The notes beneath the pieces are model-generated. The model was not told the DNA's origin and did no database searches. It saw only the letters and a program-made list of their open reading frames with translations. This document shows, piece after piece, positions 38,085 to 46,487 of a DNA stretch of 64,000 bases (positions are counted from its first letter, which is position 1; every line of letters begins with the position of its first letter). Source of the stretch: Dactylosporangium sp. AC04546 (lineage in GTDB: Bacteria; Actinomycetota; Actinomycetes; Mycobacteriales; Micromonosporaceae); contig NZ_JAHYSG010000005.1 of assembly GCF_022095675.1 (NCBI RefSeq), positions 62,001-126,000 on the forward strand, written 5' to 3'. A program made the translations under genes and the position numbers.

Positions 38085-38263
38085 GCAGTCACCTCACGCA
38101 GGTCACGGATGAGTTCGGACATCAACCTCGTCCCCGAACTCATTCGGCAACGAGGCATGCGCCGAAGCTGCATCCTATTCGTGTCCGTTGGTACCGCGTT
38201 CGAGGACGGGTGCACCAGCTTCCGGTCGGTGATCGGGACCCGCGTCGTCGATGAACCCGCTGA

Positions 38264-38977
38264 TCACCAGCCGGTCGCGGCCGGGGAGCATGTCGAAGCC
38301 GAACCCGGCGCCGCCAATGCCCGGATGATGCGTGGTGCGCTCACGTCCTGATTGTCGATGTGGATGTCGGCGCGCTGGTGCGGAGCGCAGGCGTTGAAGT
38401 AGATGCGTTGGGCGTCCATGTAGCGGCGGACAGACGGGTGCTCGGGGTCGGGATTCGTTCCGTCGCGGACTGCCATGCGCTTCGCTGTTTCGGTGAAGGG
38501 AACGTCCAGGAACACCGACAGGTTCCAGACCGCGACGAGTTCGTCCCGATGCAAGAAGAGCCCGTCGACGACAAGCACGGTGCCGGCGAGAGCGGTCAGC
38601 GGCTCCGGGTTGAGCTCAGTGTCGGTGGCCAGGTCGTGCGCGGCCGGCCGGTACAGCCGTGTACCGCCGGGGCTGAACGGATCCAGCACGTCGCTACGGA
38701 ACCGCGCGTAGTTGAAGGCGTGTCGCCAGAAACCTTCGGGCGACTCACGTCCCTGCTGGTATCGGACCGCTCGCAGGTTGTGGAAATCGTCGAGGGAGAC
38801 CCGCGCGACAGGGCGACCGAGCGCGAGAACGTCTGCGGCCAACTCATCAGCGAATGTTGTCTTGCCGGATGCGTCGGGGCCATCGACCGCGACACGGACG
38901 CAGGCGCCGTCTTCAGACACGGGTATGCGGCGCGCTACTCGTCCAAGGACCTGGCGCCGCTCCGCCGAGGGGATCAC
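38264..38977 (-). CDS. Uridine-kinase-like P-loop NTPase
   Basis: About 237 residues from GTG 38977 (a GTG at 39010 is also open). Walker A VDGPDASGKTTFADELA, a phosphoribulokinase/uridine-kinase acceptor motif VSLDDFHNLR, and the VVDGLFLHRDEL Walker B-like strand are clear, with DPEHPSVRRYMDAQRIYFNAC in the lid region. It would phosphorylate a nucleoside or similar sugar in the cytoplasm. The last 20 residues are atypical and another frame continues past them, so a small C-terminal frameshift is possible. It lies alone between the MFS gene and DUF4132. Confidence 0.8.
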   Translation of the reverse strand: MIPSAERRQVLGRVARRIPVSEDGACVRVAVDGPDASGKTTFADELAADVLALGRPVARVSLDDFHNLRAVRYQQGRESPEGFWRHAFNYARFRSDVLDPFSPGGTRLYRPAAHDLATDTELNPEPLTALAGTVLVVDGLFLHRDELVAVWNLSVFLDVPFTETAKRMAVRDGTNPDPEHPSVRRYMDAQRIYFNACAPHQRADIHIDNQDVSAPRIIRALAAPGSASTCSPAATGW

Positions 38978-39138
38978 GAAGTGAGCATTGCAGATCGACG
39001 GACGATGCACACGCGCTCATGCAGGAGCTGGTGCCGACCCGCGAACGCGATCGCGGTCTCCGCCTCCAGACGCTGCCCGTTCGTCGCTGCGGGCCGCCGC
39101 AGCGTGCTGCGCTCCGGGCGGGTGGCCGCCGGCTGGGA

Positions 39139-40341
39139 TCAGCCGACCACCCGCGGACGGCCGGAGAGGAACGCGAAGCCGCCCATCACCGCGATCAGTG
39201 CGCACAGGACGGACAGCGGCAGGGTCCATGCCCCGCTGGCGTCGCGCAGCGCGCCGATGAGGACCGGCCCGCACGCCGCCAGCAGGTAGCCGATCGACTG
39301 CGCCATGCCGGACAGCGCCGCGGCCTGGCGATGGTCGACGGCGCGCAGGCTGAACAGCGACAAGCACAGCACCAGGGACATGCCCGCCCCGAAACCGGCG
39401 CTGATCAGCCACAGCACCACGGCGCCGGGTGCCCAGAGCAGGCCGCCGACCCCGATCAGGATGAGCACGGCGCACAGCAGGCCGACGAGCCGTTGGTCGG
39501 GCAGGTGGCGCATGACGCGCGGTGCGGCCAGGTTGGCCACGACCGCCGAGATCAGGTAGACGAACAGGTGCCAGCCAGCCTTCGCCGCGGCCACGCCGTG
39601 GTCCTGTTCGATGGTGGGCAGCCACGCGATCATCACGTAGAAGACCAGCGACTGCAGGCCCATGAACAGGGTGATCTGCCAGCCGAGAGCGCTGCGCCAC
39701 GGTGAACGGTGGGCGGCCACCTCGGCGCCACCGTCGCCGCCCCGGCCGGGCAGGCGCTTGCCCAGCTGCGGAAACCAGAAGGCCGCGGCGATGACGGTCA
39801 GCCCGACCCAGCAGCCCAGCGCGATCCGCCAGCCGGCCGGGGACTGACCGGCGATCGGCACCGCAACGCCGGAGGCGATGGCGGCGACGACGCTCTGCGT
39901 CGCGGAGTAGCTGCCCGACAGCTGCGCCACCCGATCCGGGAAGTCGCGCTTGACCAGGCTGGGCAGCAGTACGTTGAAGAACGCGATCGCGGCGCCGATG
40001 GCGACGGTGCCGGCCCAGATCGCGCCGACGACCGGCAGCGACCGCAGCACGATGCCGGCGGCGAGCACGGCGAGCCCCAGCCCGACGGTGCGCTCGAGTC
40101 CGAGCCTCCTCGCGACGAGCGGTGCGACCGGTGAGAAGCCCGCGAAGGCGAGCAGCGGCAGGGCTGTCAGCACGCCCGCCGCGGTGGCCGTCAGGCCGAG
40201 GTCGGCACGGACGTCGTCGAGCACCGGGCCGACCGAGGTCAGCGCTGCCCGCAGGTTCGTGGCGATCAGCAGGATGCCCACCACGAGCAGGCCGGTGCGC
40301 TGACGGGACGGGGCGCTGACCGGCGACACCGATGTGATCAT
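39139..40341 (-). CDS. MFS transporter, CynX/NimT-like
   Basis: 400 residues, twelve predicted helices. The N-terminal block (LLVVGILLIATNLRAALTSVGPVLDDVRADLGLTATAAG) is the signature of the cyanate/nitroimidazole CynX-NimT MFS family. RR and GR loops, and a central hydrophilic loop near residue 200 (GKRLPGRGGDGG), divide two six-helix halves. Start ATG overlaps the regulator stop (ATGA). The substrate is not deducible; CynX/NimT members export or import small anions and drugs. Regulation is by the coupled GntR gene. Confidence 0.9.
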   Translation of the reverse strand: MITSVSPVSAPSRQRTGLLVVGILLIATNLRAALTSVGPVLDDVRADLGLTATAAGVLTALPLLAFAGFSPVAPLVARRLGLERTVGLGLAVLAAGIVLRSLPVVGAIWAGTVAIGAAIAFFNVLLPSLVKRDFPDRVAQLSGSYSATQSVVAAIASGVAVPIAGQSPAGWRIALGCWVGLTVIAAAFWFPQLGKRLPGRGGDGGAEVAAHRSPWRSALGWQITLFMGLQSLVFYVMIAWLPTIEQDHGVAAAKAGWHLFVYLISAVVANLAAPRVMRHLPDQRLVGLLCAVLILIGVGGLLWAPGAVVLWLISAGFGAGMSLVLCLSLFSLRAVDHRQAAALSGMAQSIGYLLAACGPVLIGALRDASGAWTLPLSVLCALIAVMGGFAFLSGRPRVVG

Positions 40342-41024
40342 GAGGCGCTGCCGTGCAGGATGTCGCGGCCCTCGTCGACGAGCGCGACGCTGCACGCCTC
40401 GGCGGCGGCCGGGTCGCCGGCGGCGATCGCGTCGACCAGCCGGTGGTGCAGCTCGTGGACGGCGCGGTCCTCGTGCAGCGCGGCCGTCCTGCTGATGGTC
40501 TGGGTGATGACGGGGCTGAGGTGCTGGTAGAGCTCGGCGAGCAGCGGGTTGCCGCCGGCGATGACGACCGCGCGGTGGAACGCGAAGTCGGCCTCGACGA
40601 AGGCGGGCAGGTCGCCGGCGTCTCGGGCCGCGTCGCGGTGCTCGAGGAGCTCGCGCAGCCGGGCGACGTCCTCGGCGGTGGCGTGCACCGCGGCCCGGCG
40701 GGAGCCGCGGTGCTCGAGCAGGGCGCGGACCTCGAACGCGTCGTCCGGGTCGGCCTCGGCGACCCGGCGGCCGAGCGAGACCTGCAGCTCGCTGTCGGCC
40801 CGCACGTAGGTGCCGTCCCCCGGCCGTGCTTCGAGGAGCCCCAGGTGCACGAGCGCGCTCAGCGCTTCCCGGATGGTGTTGCGGCTGACCCCGAGTTCTT
40901 CGGTGAGCCGGTGCTCGGCCGGGATGCGGGCGCCGATCGGCCAGTCACCGGCCGCGATCAGCGCCTTCAGCTGATCGGCGACCTGCGCGGCGAGCGGCGC
41001 GGCCCGGCGTGGGCTCGTCAGCAT
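40338..41024 (-). CDS. FadR-type GntR regulator
   Basis: 228 residues; GGAGGT lies 6 bases before the ATG. Winged-helix domain 1-75 (VADQLKALIAAGDWPIGARIPAEHRLTEELGVSRNTIREALSALVHLGLLEAR), then an all-helical FCD domain (DAFEVRALLEHRGSRRAA; FVEADFAFHRAVVIAGGNPLLAELYQHL) with the Asp/His set usual for metal or organic acid binding. It is first in an operon with the MFS gene. The CATTTGG repeats upstream are its probable operator. Confidence 0.93.
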   Translation of the reverse strand: MLTSPRRAAPLAAQVADQLKALIAAGDWPIGARIPAEHRLTEELGVSRNTIREALSALVHLGLLEARPGDGTYVRADSELQVSLGRRVAEADPDDAFEVRALLEHRGSRRAAVHATAEDVARLRELLEHRDAARDAGDLPAFVEADFAFHRAVVIAGGNPLLAELYQHLSPVITQTISRTAALHEDRAVHELHHRLVDAIAAGDPAAAEACSVALVDEGRDILHGSAS

Positions 41025-41034
41025 GTTCCGACCT

Positions 41035-41069
41035 CCAAATGTTGGGCATTTGGATGATAGGACATTTGG
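41035..41069. promoter_or_regulatory. GntR operator repeats
   Basis: CCAAATG (41035-41041) and CATTTGG (41047-41053) form an inverted repeat with a 5-base spacer. A third CATTTGG is at 41063-41069. They sit directly upstream of the GntR gene and its ribosome site, suiting autorepression of the regulator/MFS operon. Confidence 0.7.
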
Positions 41070-41134
41070 CGGCTGCTCACACGGGCCGGGTCGCGGCATC
41101 GACCAGATCCTGCCGTACCCGCGGGTGGCGGTCG

Positions 41135-42280
41135 TCAGTTCGGTCGCAGGGTGAGCATCCCGTGCGGGGCGGCATCGATCCGGATGCCGGATCGGCTGCT
41201 GACCGAGCCGAGGGAGGTCCGGGTCCACTCGGTGTCTTCCGGCGAGGCGCGGTGCAGCCGCATGTGCCTGGCCTGCGTGGGCGCGATGAGCAGGCATGCC
41301 AGTTCGCCCGTGGGTGCGACGGACGCCAGGTACATCAGCCGTAGGTCGTCGCGGTACTGGCGGTGGACGCCGATGCCCTCGTAGTCGTTGATGAGATCGC
41401 CGCAGCCGTACAGGATGAGCCGGTCGCGGTACACCTCGATCGGCCGGGGGTGGTGTGAGGAGTGGCCGTGCACGATGTCGGCGCCGTTGTCGATGAGCTG
41501 GTGGGCGAGGCGGGTCTGCGCTTTCGGGATGTCGTAGCCCCAGTTGGATCCCCAGTGGACGGAGACGACGACGATGTCACCGGGTCGCTTGTGGTGATGG
41601 ATCCGGTCGGCGAGGCGTGCCGAGCTGTTCCTGGAGAGCTCGGGCAGGACGTCGATGCCGGCGCGATCGTCGGTCGCGGCCCAGTGCGGGGGAATGCCGC
41701 TGGATGGTGTCCCGAACGCGAACACCAGGATGCGGCCGTCCTCGACGGTTACGGTGGCGGGTCGCTGGGCCTGGCGCGCGTTCAGGCCGGCGCCGGCCAC
41801 CTGGACTCCCGCGCTGGTCAGAGTGATGAGCGTTTCCTGCAGGCCGGGGCGTCCGAAGTCCAGCACGTGGTTGTTGGCCAGGGCGCATACGTCGGGCCGT
41901 GCCACCGTGAGGCCGGGCAGGTTCGCCGGGTTCATCCGGTAATGGATGGATTTGCCCGGTGCGAACTGGTCGCTTCCGGTGACGCTGGTCTCCAGGTTCA
42001 TGATGCGGGCGTCGGGCGCGGCAGCGGCCAGGATGTCCAGTGCGTCGCCCCAGGGCCACGAGTAGTCGGCGGGGCGGAGGATCGGGCCGTTCGCCGCCTC
42101 GGCCAGCGCGACGTAGTCGCGGGCGTCGTGGCAGTAGCTCTCGTGCAGCGTCGGGTCGAGGGGGTGCGGCAGGATCTGGTCGATGCCGCGACCCAGCATC
42201 ACGTCGCCGCACAGGAACAACGTCAGCCGGCCTGGCTGCGAGGCCGGGCATCCGAAGCGGACAGCGGTGGAGTTTGTCAT
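41135..42280 (-). CDS. CapA-family poly-gamma-glutamate/capsule-type phosphoesterase protein
   Basis: 381 residues. CapA (PGA_cap) fold of metallophosphatase type: LTLFLCGDVMLGRGIDQIL, IMNLETSVTGSD, DVCALANNHVLDFGRPGL, VVSVHWGSNWGYDIP and GADIVHGHSSHHPRPIE. These give the full Asp, Asn-His and His ligand set. No signal peptide or lipobox is visible, unlike many CapA proteins, so it may be cytoplasmic or use another anchor. Family members act in polyglutamate synthesis or cell-wall phosphoester chemistry; no other capsule gene is near. Confidence 0.87.
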   Translation of the reverse strand: MTNSTAVRFGCPASQPGRLTLFLCGDVMLGRGIDQILPHPLDPTLHESYCHDARDYVALAEAANGPILRPADYSWPWGDALDILAAAAPDARIMNLETSVTGSDQFAPGKSIHYRMNPANLPGLTVARPDVCALANNHVLDFGRPGLQETLITLTSAGVQVAGAGLNARQAQRPATVTVEDGRILVFAFGTPSSGIPPHWAATDDRAGIDVLPELSRNSSARLADRIHHHKRPGDIVVVSVHWGSNWGYDIPKAQTRLAHQLIDNGADIVHGHSSHHPRPIEVYRDRLILYGCGDLINDYEGIGVHRQYRDDLRLMYLASVAPTGELACLLIAPTQARHMRLHRASPEDTEWTRTSLGSVSSRSGIRIDAAPHGMLTLRPN

Positions 42281-42512
42281 GATCGCGGCCAAGCACTGGA
42301 CCGTATGACGGCCGGACGTGCGCCTGTGTGCCGAGGACAGCGCACACGTCGCCGGCACCGGCGAGGCGCGGCTGCACCCTTCCGACAAGGATATTCCGGA
42401 GATCGGTGATGAACTGGCCGTAGCACGAGCTATGTCCGACCTCGGCCGGCAACTCCTGGTGACGGCTGAGGTGCAGCAGGCCGTCTCCGACCGCCTGGTG
42501 CACATCAGCCTG

Positions 42513-43112
42513 CTATTGAGTTCGGCGCCGGTCGCCGGTCTGCTGCCACATCTCGACGAACAGCCGGTACGAGGCGTCCACCTCGTCGGGGTCCGCGCCC
42601 GCCACCAGTTCCAGCAGCAGGCCTCGGCTGACCGCAACGCCGAGGCGGAGTGCGGCACGGTCGACGTCCAGGCTCAGGTCGTCGGCCGTGTCCTCGGCCT
42701 GGCGGAGCCAGGGCTCCGTCAGGCTGTCGAAGAAGTGCTCGGTGCCCGGGGTGCCGTGCACGGCCACCCCGACGACCTCGTAGAACAGTCGGACGTACGG
42801 CCGCAGCTGTGGGTCGGCGACCTGTGCCCACAACGTGAGCATCAGGTCGGCGCCCGTGACGCCGCCGGGTCCGGTGCCGGCCGAACGGACCTGCGCGGTG
42901 AGCGAGCCGAGCAGGTCACGCTGCTGCTGTTCGATCTGGTTCACGACCGCCGCGAGGACGCCGTCACGCGAACCGAAGTGGTAGATCAGCATCCGGTGGC
43001 TGGTGCCCACGCCGGCGGCGATCTCGCGCAGGCTCCTGCCGGTCAGCCCTTCCGCGGCGGCGTAGGCGAGCACCCGGTCCAGCATGGCCCGGTAACTGCG
43101 GTTGTCTTCCAT
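42513..43112 (-). CDS. TetR-family regulator
   Basis: 199 residues. HTH at 8-48 ([49 protein letters not shown]), then a ligand-binding helical domain. On its own strand TACCAT precedes the ATG by exactly 7 bases, the spacing of a leaderless mRNA. The start codon lies in the palindrome at 43111-43128, so the protein likely represses itself and the divergent SRPBCC gene. Confidence 0.92.
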   Translation of the reverse strand: MEDNRSYRAMLDRVLAYAAAEGLTGRSLREIAAGVGTSHRMLIYHFGSRDGVLAAVVNQIEQQQRDLLGSLTAQVRSAGTGPGGVTGADLMLTLWAQVADPQLRPYVRLFYEVVGVAVHGTPGTEHFFDSLTEPWLRQAEDTADDLSLDVDRAALRLGVAVSRGLLLELVAGADPDEVDASYRLFVEMWQQTGDRRRTQ

Positions 43113-43128
43113 GTACCAGATGGTACAT
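43111..43128. promoter_or_regulatory. TetR operator overlapping two leaderless promoters
   Basis: ATGTACCA-GA-TGGTACAT is an inverted repeat with 8-base arms. It contains the tetR start codon and both putative -10 elements: TACCAT on the minus strand (7 bases before the tetR ATG) and TACATT on the plus strand (6 bases before the ATG at 43136). Confidence 0.8.
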
Positions 43129-43135
43129 TGGCCTC

Positions 43136-43573
43136 ATGAAATGGGAGAACACCATCACGATCGACGCGCCGGCCGGCGTCGTGTGGGCGCTCACCGTCGA
43201 CGTCGAGCGCTGGCCCGACGCGACGCCCACCATGACCTCGGTGGTCCGGCTCGACGACGGGCCGTTGCGGACCGGCAGCCGGGCCAGGATCAAGCAGCCG
43301 GCGCAGTCAGCGGCGGTATGGACCGTCACCCGCCTGGTCGAGGGCCGGGAGTTCGCATGGCAGACCCGGCGCATGGGCCTGACCATGACCGGATCCCACC
43401 TCGTCGAGCCCACCGGGGACGACAGGTGCCGCAACACCCTGGGCATCGAGATCCACGGCCGCGGTGCCGGCCTGTTCGGGCTCCTGTTCGGCGGAGTACT
43501 GCGACGCGCCATCGTCACGGAGAACCTCGGATTCCGCTCGGCGGCGCAGGGGGCGCCCGACCGGCAGCCCTGA
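43136..43573 (+). CDS. SRPBCC (START-like) small protein
   Basis: 145 residues. Polyketide-cyclase/SRPBCC fold: [36 protein letters not shown] and [20 protein letters not shown], with a Gly/Leu-rich final helix. No ribosome site precedes the ATG, but TACATT six bases upstream fits a leaderless transcript. Divergent from a TetR gene across 23 bases. It probably binds a hydrophobic ligand; the reaction is unknown. Confidence 0.85.
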   Translation: MKWENTITIDAPAGVVWALTVDVERWPDATPTMTSVVRLDDGPLRTGSRARIKQPAQSAAVWTVTRLVEGREFAWQTRRMGLTMTGSHLVEPTGDDRCRNTLGIEIHGRGAGLFGLLFGGVLRRAIVTENLGFRSAAQGAPDRQP

Positions 43574-43587
43574 CGACGTGGAGCGCG

Positions 43588-44544
43588 TCACGGCTCGTCG
43601 TACACGACGGACCAGGGGCCGCGGGTGCCGAGGATGCGACTCGGTGGCGGTGCCGGTGCCGGCGCCAGGACCTCGTCGGCCAGCGCGGCGAACCGGGCCG
43701 CGGCCGGATGGGGTGCGCGGGCCGGCCAGACCGCCGAGGTCTCCTGCCACAGCGGGTCACCGACGAGGGGGCGCCAGGCCACCCGGGGTTCGCGGCGCAC
43801 CGACGACTCCAGGTCCAGGCCCACGCCCAGACCGGCGAGGACCAGGCCGCACAGGAACTCCGGATTCCGCGCGTGCCGCACGCGCGCAGAGGCGTCGCCG
43901 TGTTCGCGGGTGACTTCGAGGATCCGGTCGTACCATCCGGGCGCCGTCGCCCGCGGGAACAACACGAGCCCGTGGCCGGCGAACTGGTCGAGCCGGACCT
44001 CGGCCGACCTCGCGAGCGGGGAGGTGCGGGGCAGTACGACGCCGAGGCGAACCCTCGTCACCCGGCCGCGGCGAAGGCCGGTCGTGTCGACCGGGTGGTG
44101 CACGACCGCGACGTCGAGCCGTGCGGCCGCGAGCAGCTCCAACTGCTCGGCGGTGGTCAGCTCCTGCAGGTCGACGTCGAGACCTGGGGCCTGCTCGGCG
44201 AGCCGGCGCAGCAGCTCGCCGAGGGCGGCGGCCGGGGTCTCCGGGGGCACCCCGGCGCGCAGCGTGCCGAGCTCGCCGTCGCGCACGCTGTGCATGCGGG
44301 CGCGCAACCGGGCCTCCGCGGCCAGCAACTGCGGGGCCTCGTCGAGCAGCGCGCGGCCGGCGTCGGTGAGCTCGGTGCCGCGGGGCAGCCGGTCGAAGAG
44401 CGTCACACCCAGGTCGCGCTCCAGGCGGCGCATCGCCTGGCTCAGCGGCGGCTGGGCGATGCCGAGCAGCTCCGCGGCCCGGCTGAAGTGCAGCTCTTCC
44501 GCGACGACCAGGAAGTACCGCAGATGCCGCGAAAGGTCCCCCAT
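43588..44544 (-). CDS. LysR-family regulator
   Basis: 318 residues from ATG 44544. HTH at 1-60 (LRYFLVVAEELHFSRAAELLGIAQPPLSQAMRRLERDLGVTLFDR), then a LysR substrate-binding domain (GTLRAGVPPETPAAALGELL; GLVLAGLGVGLDLESSV). The ATG lies inside an 18-bp palindrome with TAGGGT seven bases upstream on its strand, so the mRNA is probably leaderless. It is divergent from the serine hydrolase gene, like ampR/bla pairs. Confidence 0.92.
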   Translation of the reverse strand: MGDLSRHLRYFLVVAEELHFSRAAELLGIAQPPLSQAMRRLERDLGVTLFDRLPRGTELTDAGRALLDEAPQLLAAEARLRARMHSVRDGELGTLRAGVPPETPAAALGELLRRLAEQAPGLDVDLQELTTAEQLELLAAARLDVAVVHHPVDTTGLRRGRVTRVRLGVVLPRTSPLARSAEVRLDQFAGHGLVLFPRATAPGWYDRILEVTREHGDASARVRHARNPEFLCGLVLAGLGVGLDLESSVRREPRVAWRPLVGDPLWQETSAVWPARAPHPAAARFAALADEVLAPAPAPPPSRILGTRGPWSVVYDEP

Positions 44545-44559
44545 AGGGTCGACCCTATG
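44542..44559. promoter_or_regulatory. 18-bp perfect palindrome holding two start codons and two -10 boxes
   Basis: CATAGGGTCGACCCTATG. The left CAT is the lysR start codon (minus strand) and the right ATG is the serine hydrolase start. On each strand TAGGGT precedes the ATG by 7 bases. It is an apparent operator embedded in divergent leaderless promoters. Confidence 0.85.
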
Positions 44560-45432
44560 CAAGACATCGGTGGTCTGTTCGGTTCAGCCGGGGTCGAGGG
44601 CTGGCTGCACGCTCGCGACATCGACGGCGAGCGTTGTGTGGGTGTGCGTGCCGGCGAGCGGGTGGTGCTCGCCTCGGTCGTGAAGATCCTGCTGGCGCTG
44701 GAGTTCGCGCGGCAGGTCGCGGCCGGCGCGCTCGACCCGGCCGAGCGGGTGCTGGTCGGCGCGGGCGATCGGTTCGGCGGCTGGGGCATCGCCGGCTGCG
44801 CCGACGACGTCGAGGTGTCGCTGCGCGACCTGGCGTACTTCGCGATGTCGGTGAGCGACAACACCGCCGCCGACGTGCTGCTGCGCCGCGTCGGCGGCCC
44901 GGACGTGCTGGGGCTGCTCGCGGCCGAGCTCGGCCTCGGCGAGACCCGTGTGGAGGGCGGGCCGCGGCAGCTGCTGGAGTCGATGTTCGCCGACCTCGGC
45001 GTGGCCGACGACGCCGAGTTCGCCCGCATGTACCCGACCCTGCCGCCCGAGCGGCGCCGCACCCTGCGCGTGTACGACCCGCAGCGCACCACGTCGAGCA
45101 CGCCGCAGGACGTGACGTGGCTGCTCACCAGGATCTGGCGGGACGAGGCCGGCCCGCCGGCGGCGTGCGCCGCGGTGCGCGGGCTGATGGGCCGGCAACT
45201 GTTCTGGACCCGGCTCGCGGCGGCGTTCCCGCCCGGCGTGCAGGTGGCCGGCAAGACCGGCACGCTGCCGGGCCTGGCGATGGAGGCGGGCGTGGTGCGG
45301 TACCCGGACGGCGGCCGGTACGCGGTCGCCGTGTTCATCCGGGCCAGTGACGACCACGACCGGCTGCACGTCGACACGACCCTCGGCCGAGCCGCCCGCG
45401 CGGCCGTGGAGATGCTGCGCGACCAGCACTGA
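44557..45432 (+). CDS. Class A beta-lactamase-like serine hydrolase
   Basis: 291 residues. Penicillin-binding fold motifs are all present: S40-x-x-K43 (ASVVK), S100-D-N102 (MSVSDNTAADVLL), K233-T-G235 (VAGKTGTLPG). No signal peptide, and no clear omega-loop ExxLN between SDN and KTG, so a true beta-lactamase is doubtful. A cytoplasmic esterase or peptidase-like relative is as likely. It is divergent from a LysR gene, sharing an operator and probably a leaderless promoter. Confidence 0.85.
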   Translation: MQDIGGLFGSAGVEGWLHARDIDGERCVGVRAGERVVLASVVKILLALEFARQVAAGALDPAERVLVGAGDRFGGWGIAGCADDVEVSLRDLAYFAMSVSDNTAADVLLRRVGGPDVLGLLAAELGLGETRVEGGPRQLLESMFADLGVADDAEFARMYPTLPPERRRTLRVYDPQRTTSSTPQDVTWLLTRIWRDEAGPPAACAAVRGLMGRQLFWTRLAAAFPPGVQVAGKTGTLPGLAMEAGVVRYPDGGRYAVAVFIRASDDHDRLHVDTTLGRAARAAVEMLRDQH

Positions 45433-45506
45433 TATGCGACCGGATATGACCGCTGCGACCCTTCGATCTTGGACAGTCGACGGTCGGCGCTGCTTGGGTG
45501 ACGGTC

Positions 45507-46439
45507 ATGATTGATCGCCGTAACGTGATGAAGGCCGCCGTCGCCGGCGCGGCTGCCGCCGCTGTCCCGGCCGTCTCGCCCGCTGCCGCGGCGCCGGCGA
45601 AGGCTCCGGTGAAGGCCACCTTCCGGTGGTTCGGCACCACCGGCTGGCGCCTTGACGCCGCCGGGCAGACCCTCCTCGTCGACCCGTACCTCAGCCGGTT
45701 CACCACCGGCCTGTTCGCCGGGGCGTTCAACGCGGCGACGCAGATCACGGTCGATGCCGAGGCCATCGCCACCCGCGTCGGCCGCCCGGAGACGGTGCTG
45801 GTGACCCACACCCATTGGGACCACTTCGCCGACGTGCCGCACATCGCCAGAACCACCGGCGCCCGCGTCGTCGGCACGCTCACCGCCTACCACCTGGCCC
45901 TCGCCGCGGGCGTGCCGAGCGGCCAGCTCAGCCCGGTCAAGGGCGGTGAGCTGTTCGACTTCGGCGCGTACAGCGTCGAGATCGTCGCGTCGCTGCACAG
46001 CCGCAACGCCGCCTACTCGATGGCGTTCCCCGGCGTGCGGCTCGCGACGCCGCCGGCACCGGCCACGATCGCCGACCTGCCGGAGGGCGACACCCTGGCG
46101 TACCAGGTCACCGTCGCCGGCGGCCCGAAGGTGTTCTTCATGGGCGGCAGCGATTTCGTCGAGCGCAACCTGTCCGGCCTGGAGCCGGACGTGGCCATGG
46201 TCGCGATGCCGTCGAGCGGCTCCACGAAGGACTACGTGCCGCGCCTGCTCGAGGCGCTCGGCCGGCCGAAGGTCGTGGTGCCGGTCCACTGGGACAACTT
46301 CGAGACGCCGCTGCGCAACCCGCCACCGGTCGCGCCGGCCGACAAACCCCGCCTCGAAACGATGCTCGCCGCGATCCGCTCGGCGTCGCCGCGCTCGACG
46401 GTACTGCTGCCGGCCTACGACACGCCGTACACCTTCTGA
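45507..46439 (+). CDS. Secreted (Tat-type) metallo-beta-lactamase-fold hydrolase
   Basis: 310 residues from ATG 45507 (GTG 45498 also open). A twin-arginine-like start (IDRRNVMKAAVAGAAAAAVPAV) and AAA-rich cleavage region suggest Tat export. The MBL fold has THTHWDHFADV, a later His in SLHSRN, FMGGSDF and VVPVHWDNFETP, fitting a UlaG-like or lipoprotein-type L-ascorbate-lactonase relative. Two metals are expected. Substrate unknown. It ends before a small terminator facing the pyrophosphatase gene. Confidence 0.85.
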   Translation: MIDRRNVMKAAVAGAAAAAVPAVSPAAAAPAKAPVKATFRWFGTTGWRLDAAGQTLLVDPYLSRFTTGLFAGAFNAATQITVDAEAIATRVGRPETVLVTHTHWDHFADVPHIARTTGARVVGTLTAYHLALAAGVPSGQLSPVKGGELFDFGAYSVEIVASLHSRNAAYSMAFPGVRLATPPAPATIADLPEGDTLAYQVTVAGGPKVFFMGGSDFVERNLSGLEPDVAMVAMPSSGSTKDYVPRLLEALGRPKVVVPVHWDNFETPLRNPPPVAPADKPRLETMLAAIRSASPRSTVLLPAYDTPYTF

Positions 46440-46444
46440 ACCCT

Positions 46445-46464
46445 CGGGCCGGCGCGACGGCCCG
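46445..46464. terminator. Small bidirectional hairpin
   Basis: CGGGCCG and CGGCCCG pair over a 6-base loop, 5 bases past the MBL gene stop and 23 bases before the convergent pyrophosphatase stop. Confidence 0.55.
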
Positions 46465-46487
46465 GCTGCTCACCCTCGCCGATCGGC

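Noticed and set aside
38173..38300. Frame continuing past the uridine-kinase-like gene (GFDMLPGRDRLVISGFIDD)
   Set aside because: Good codon use suggests a real tail in another frame, but I could not decide between a frameshift of the kinase and the remnant of another gene.
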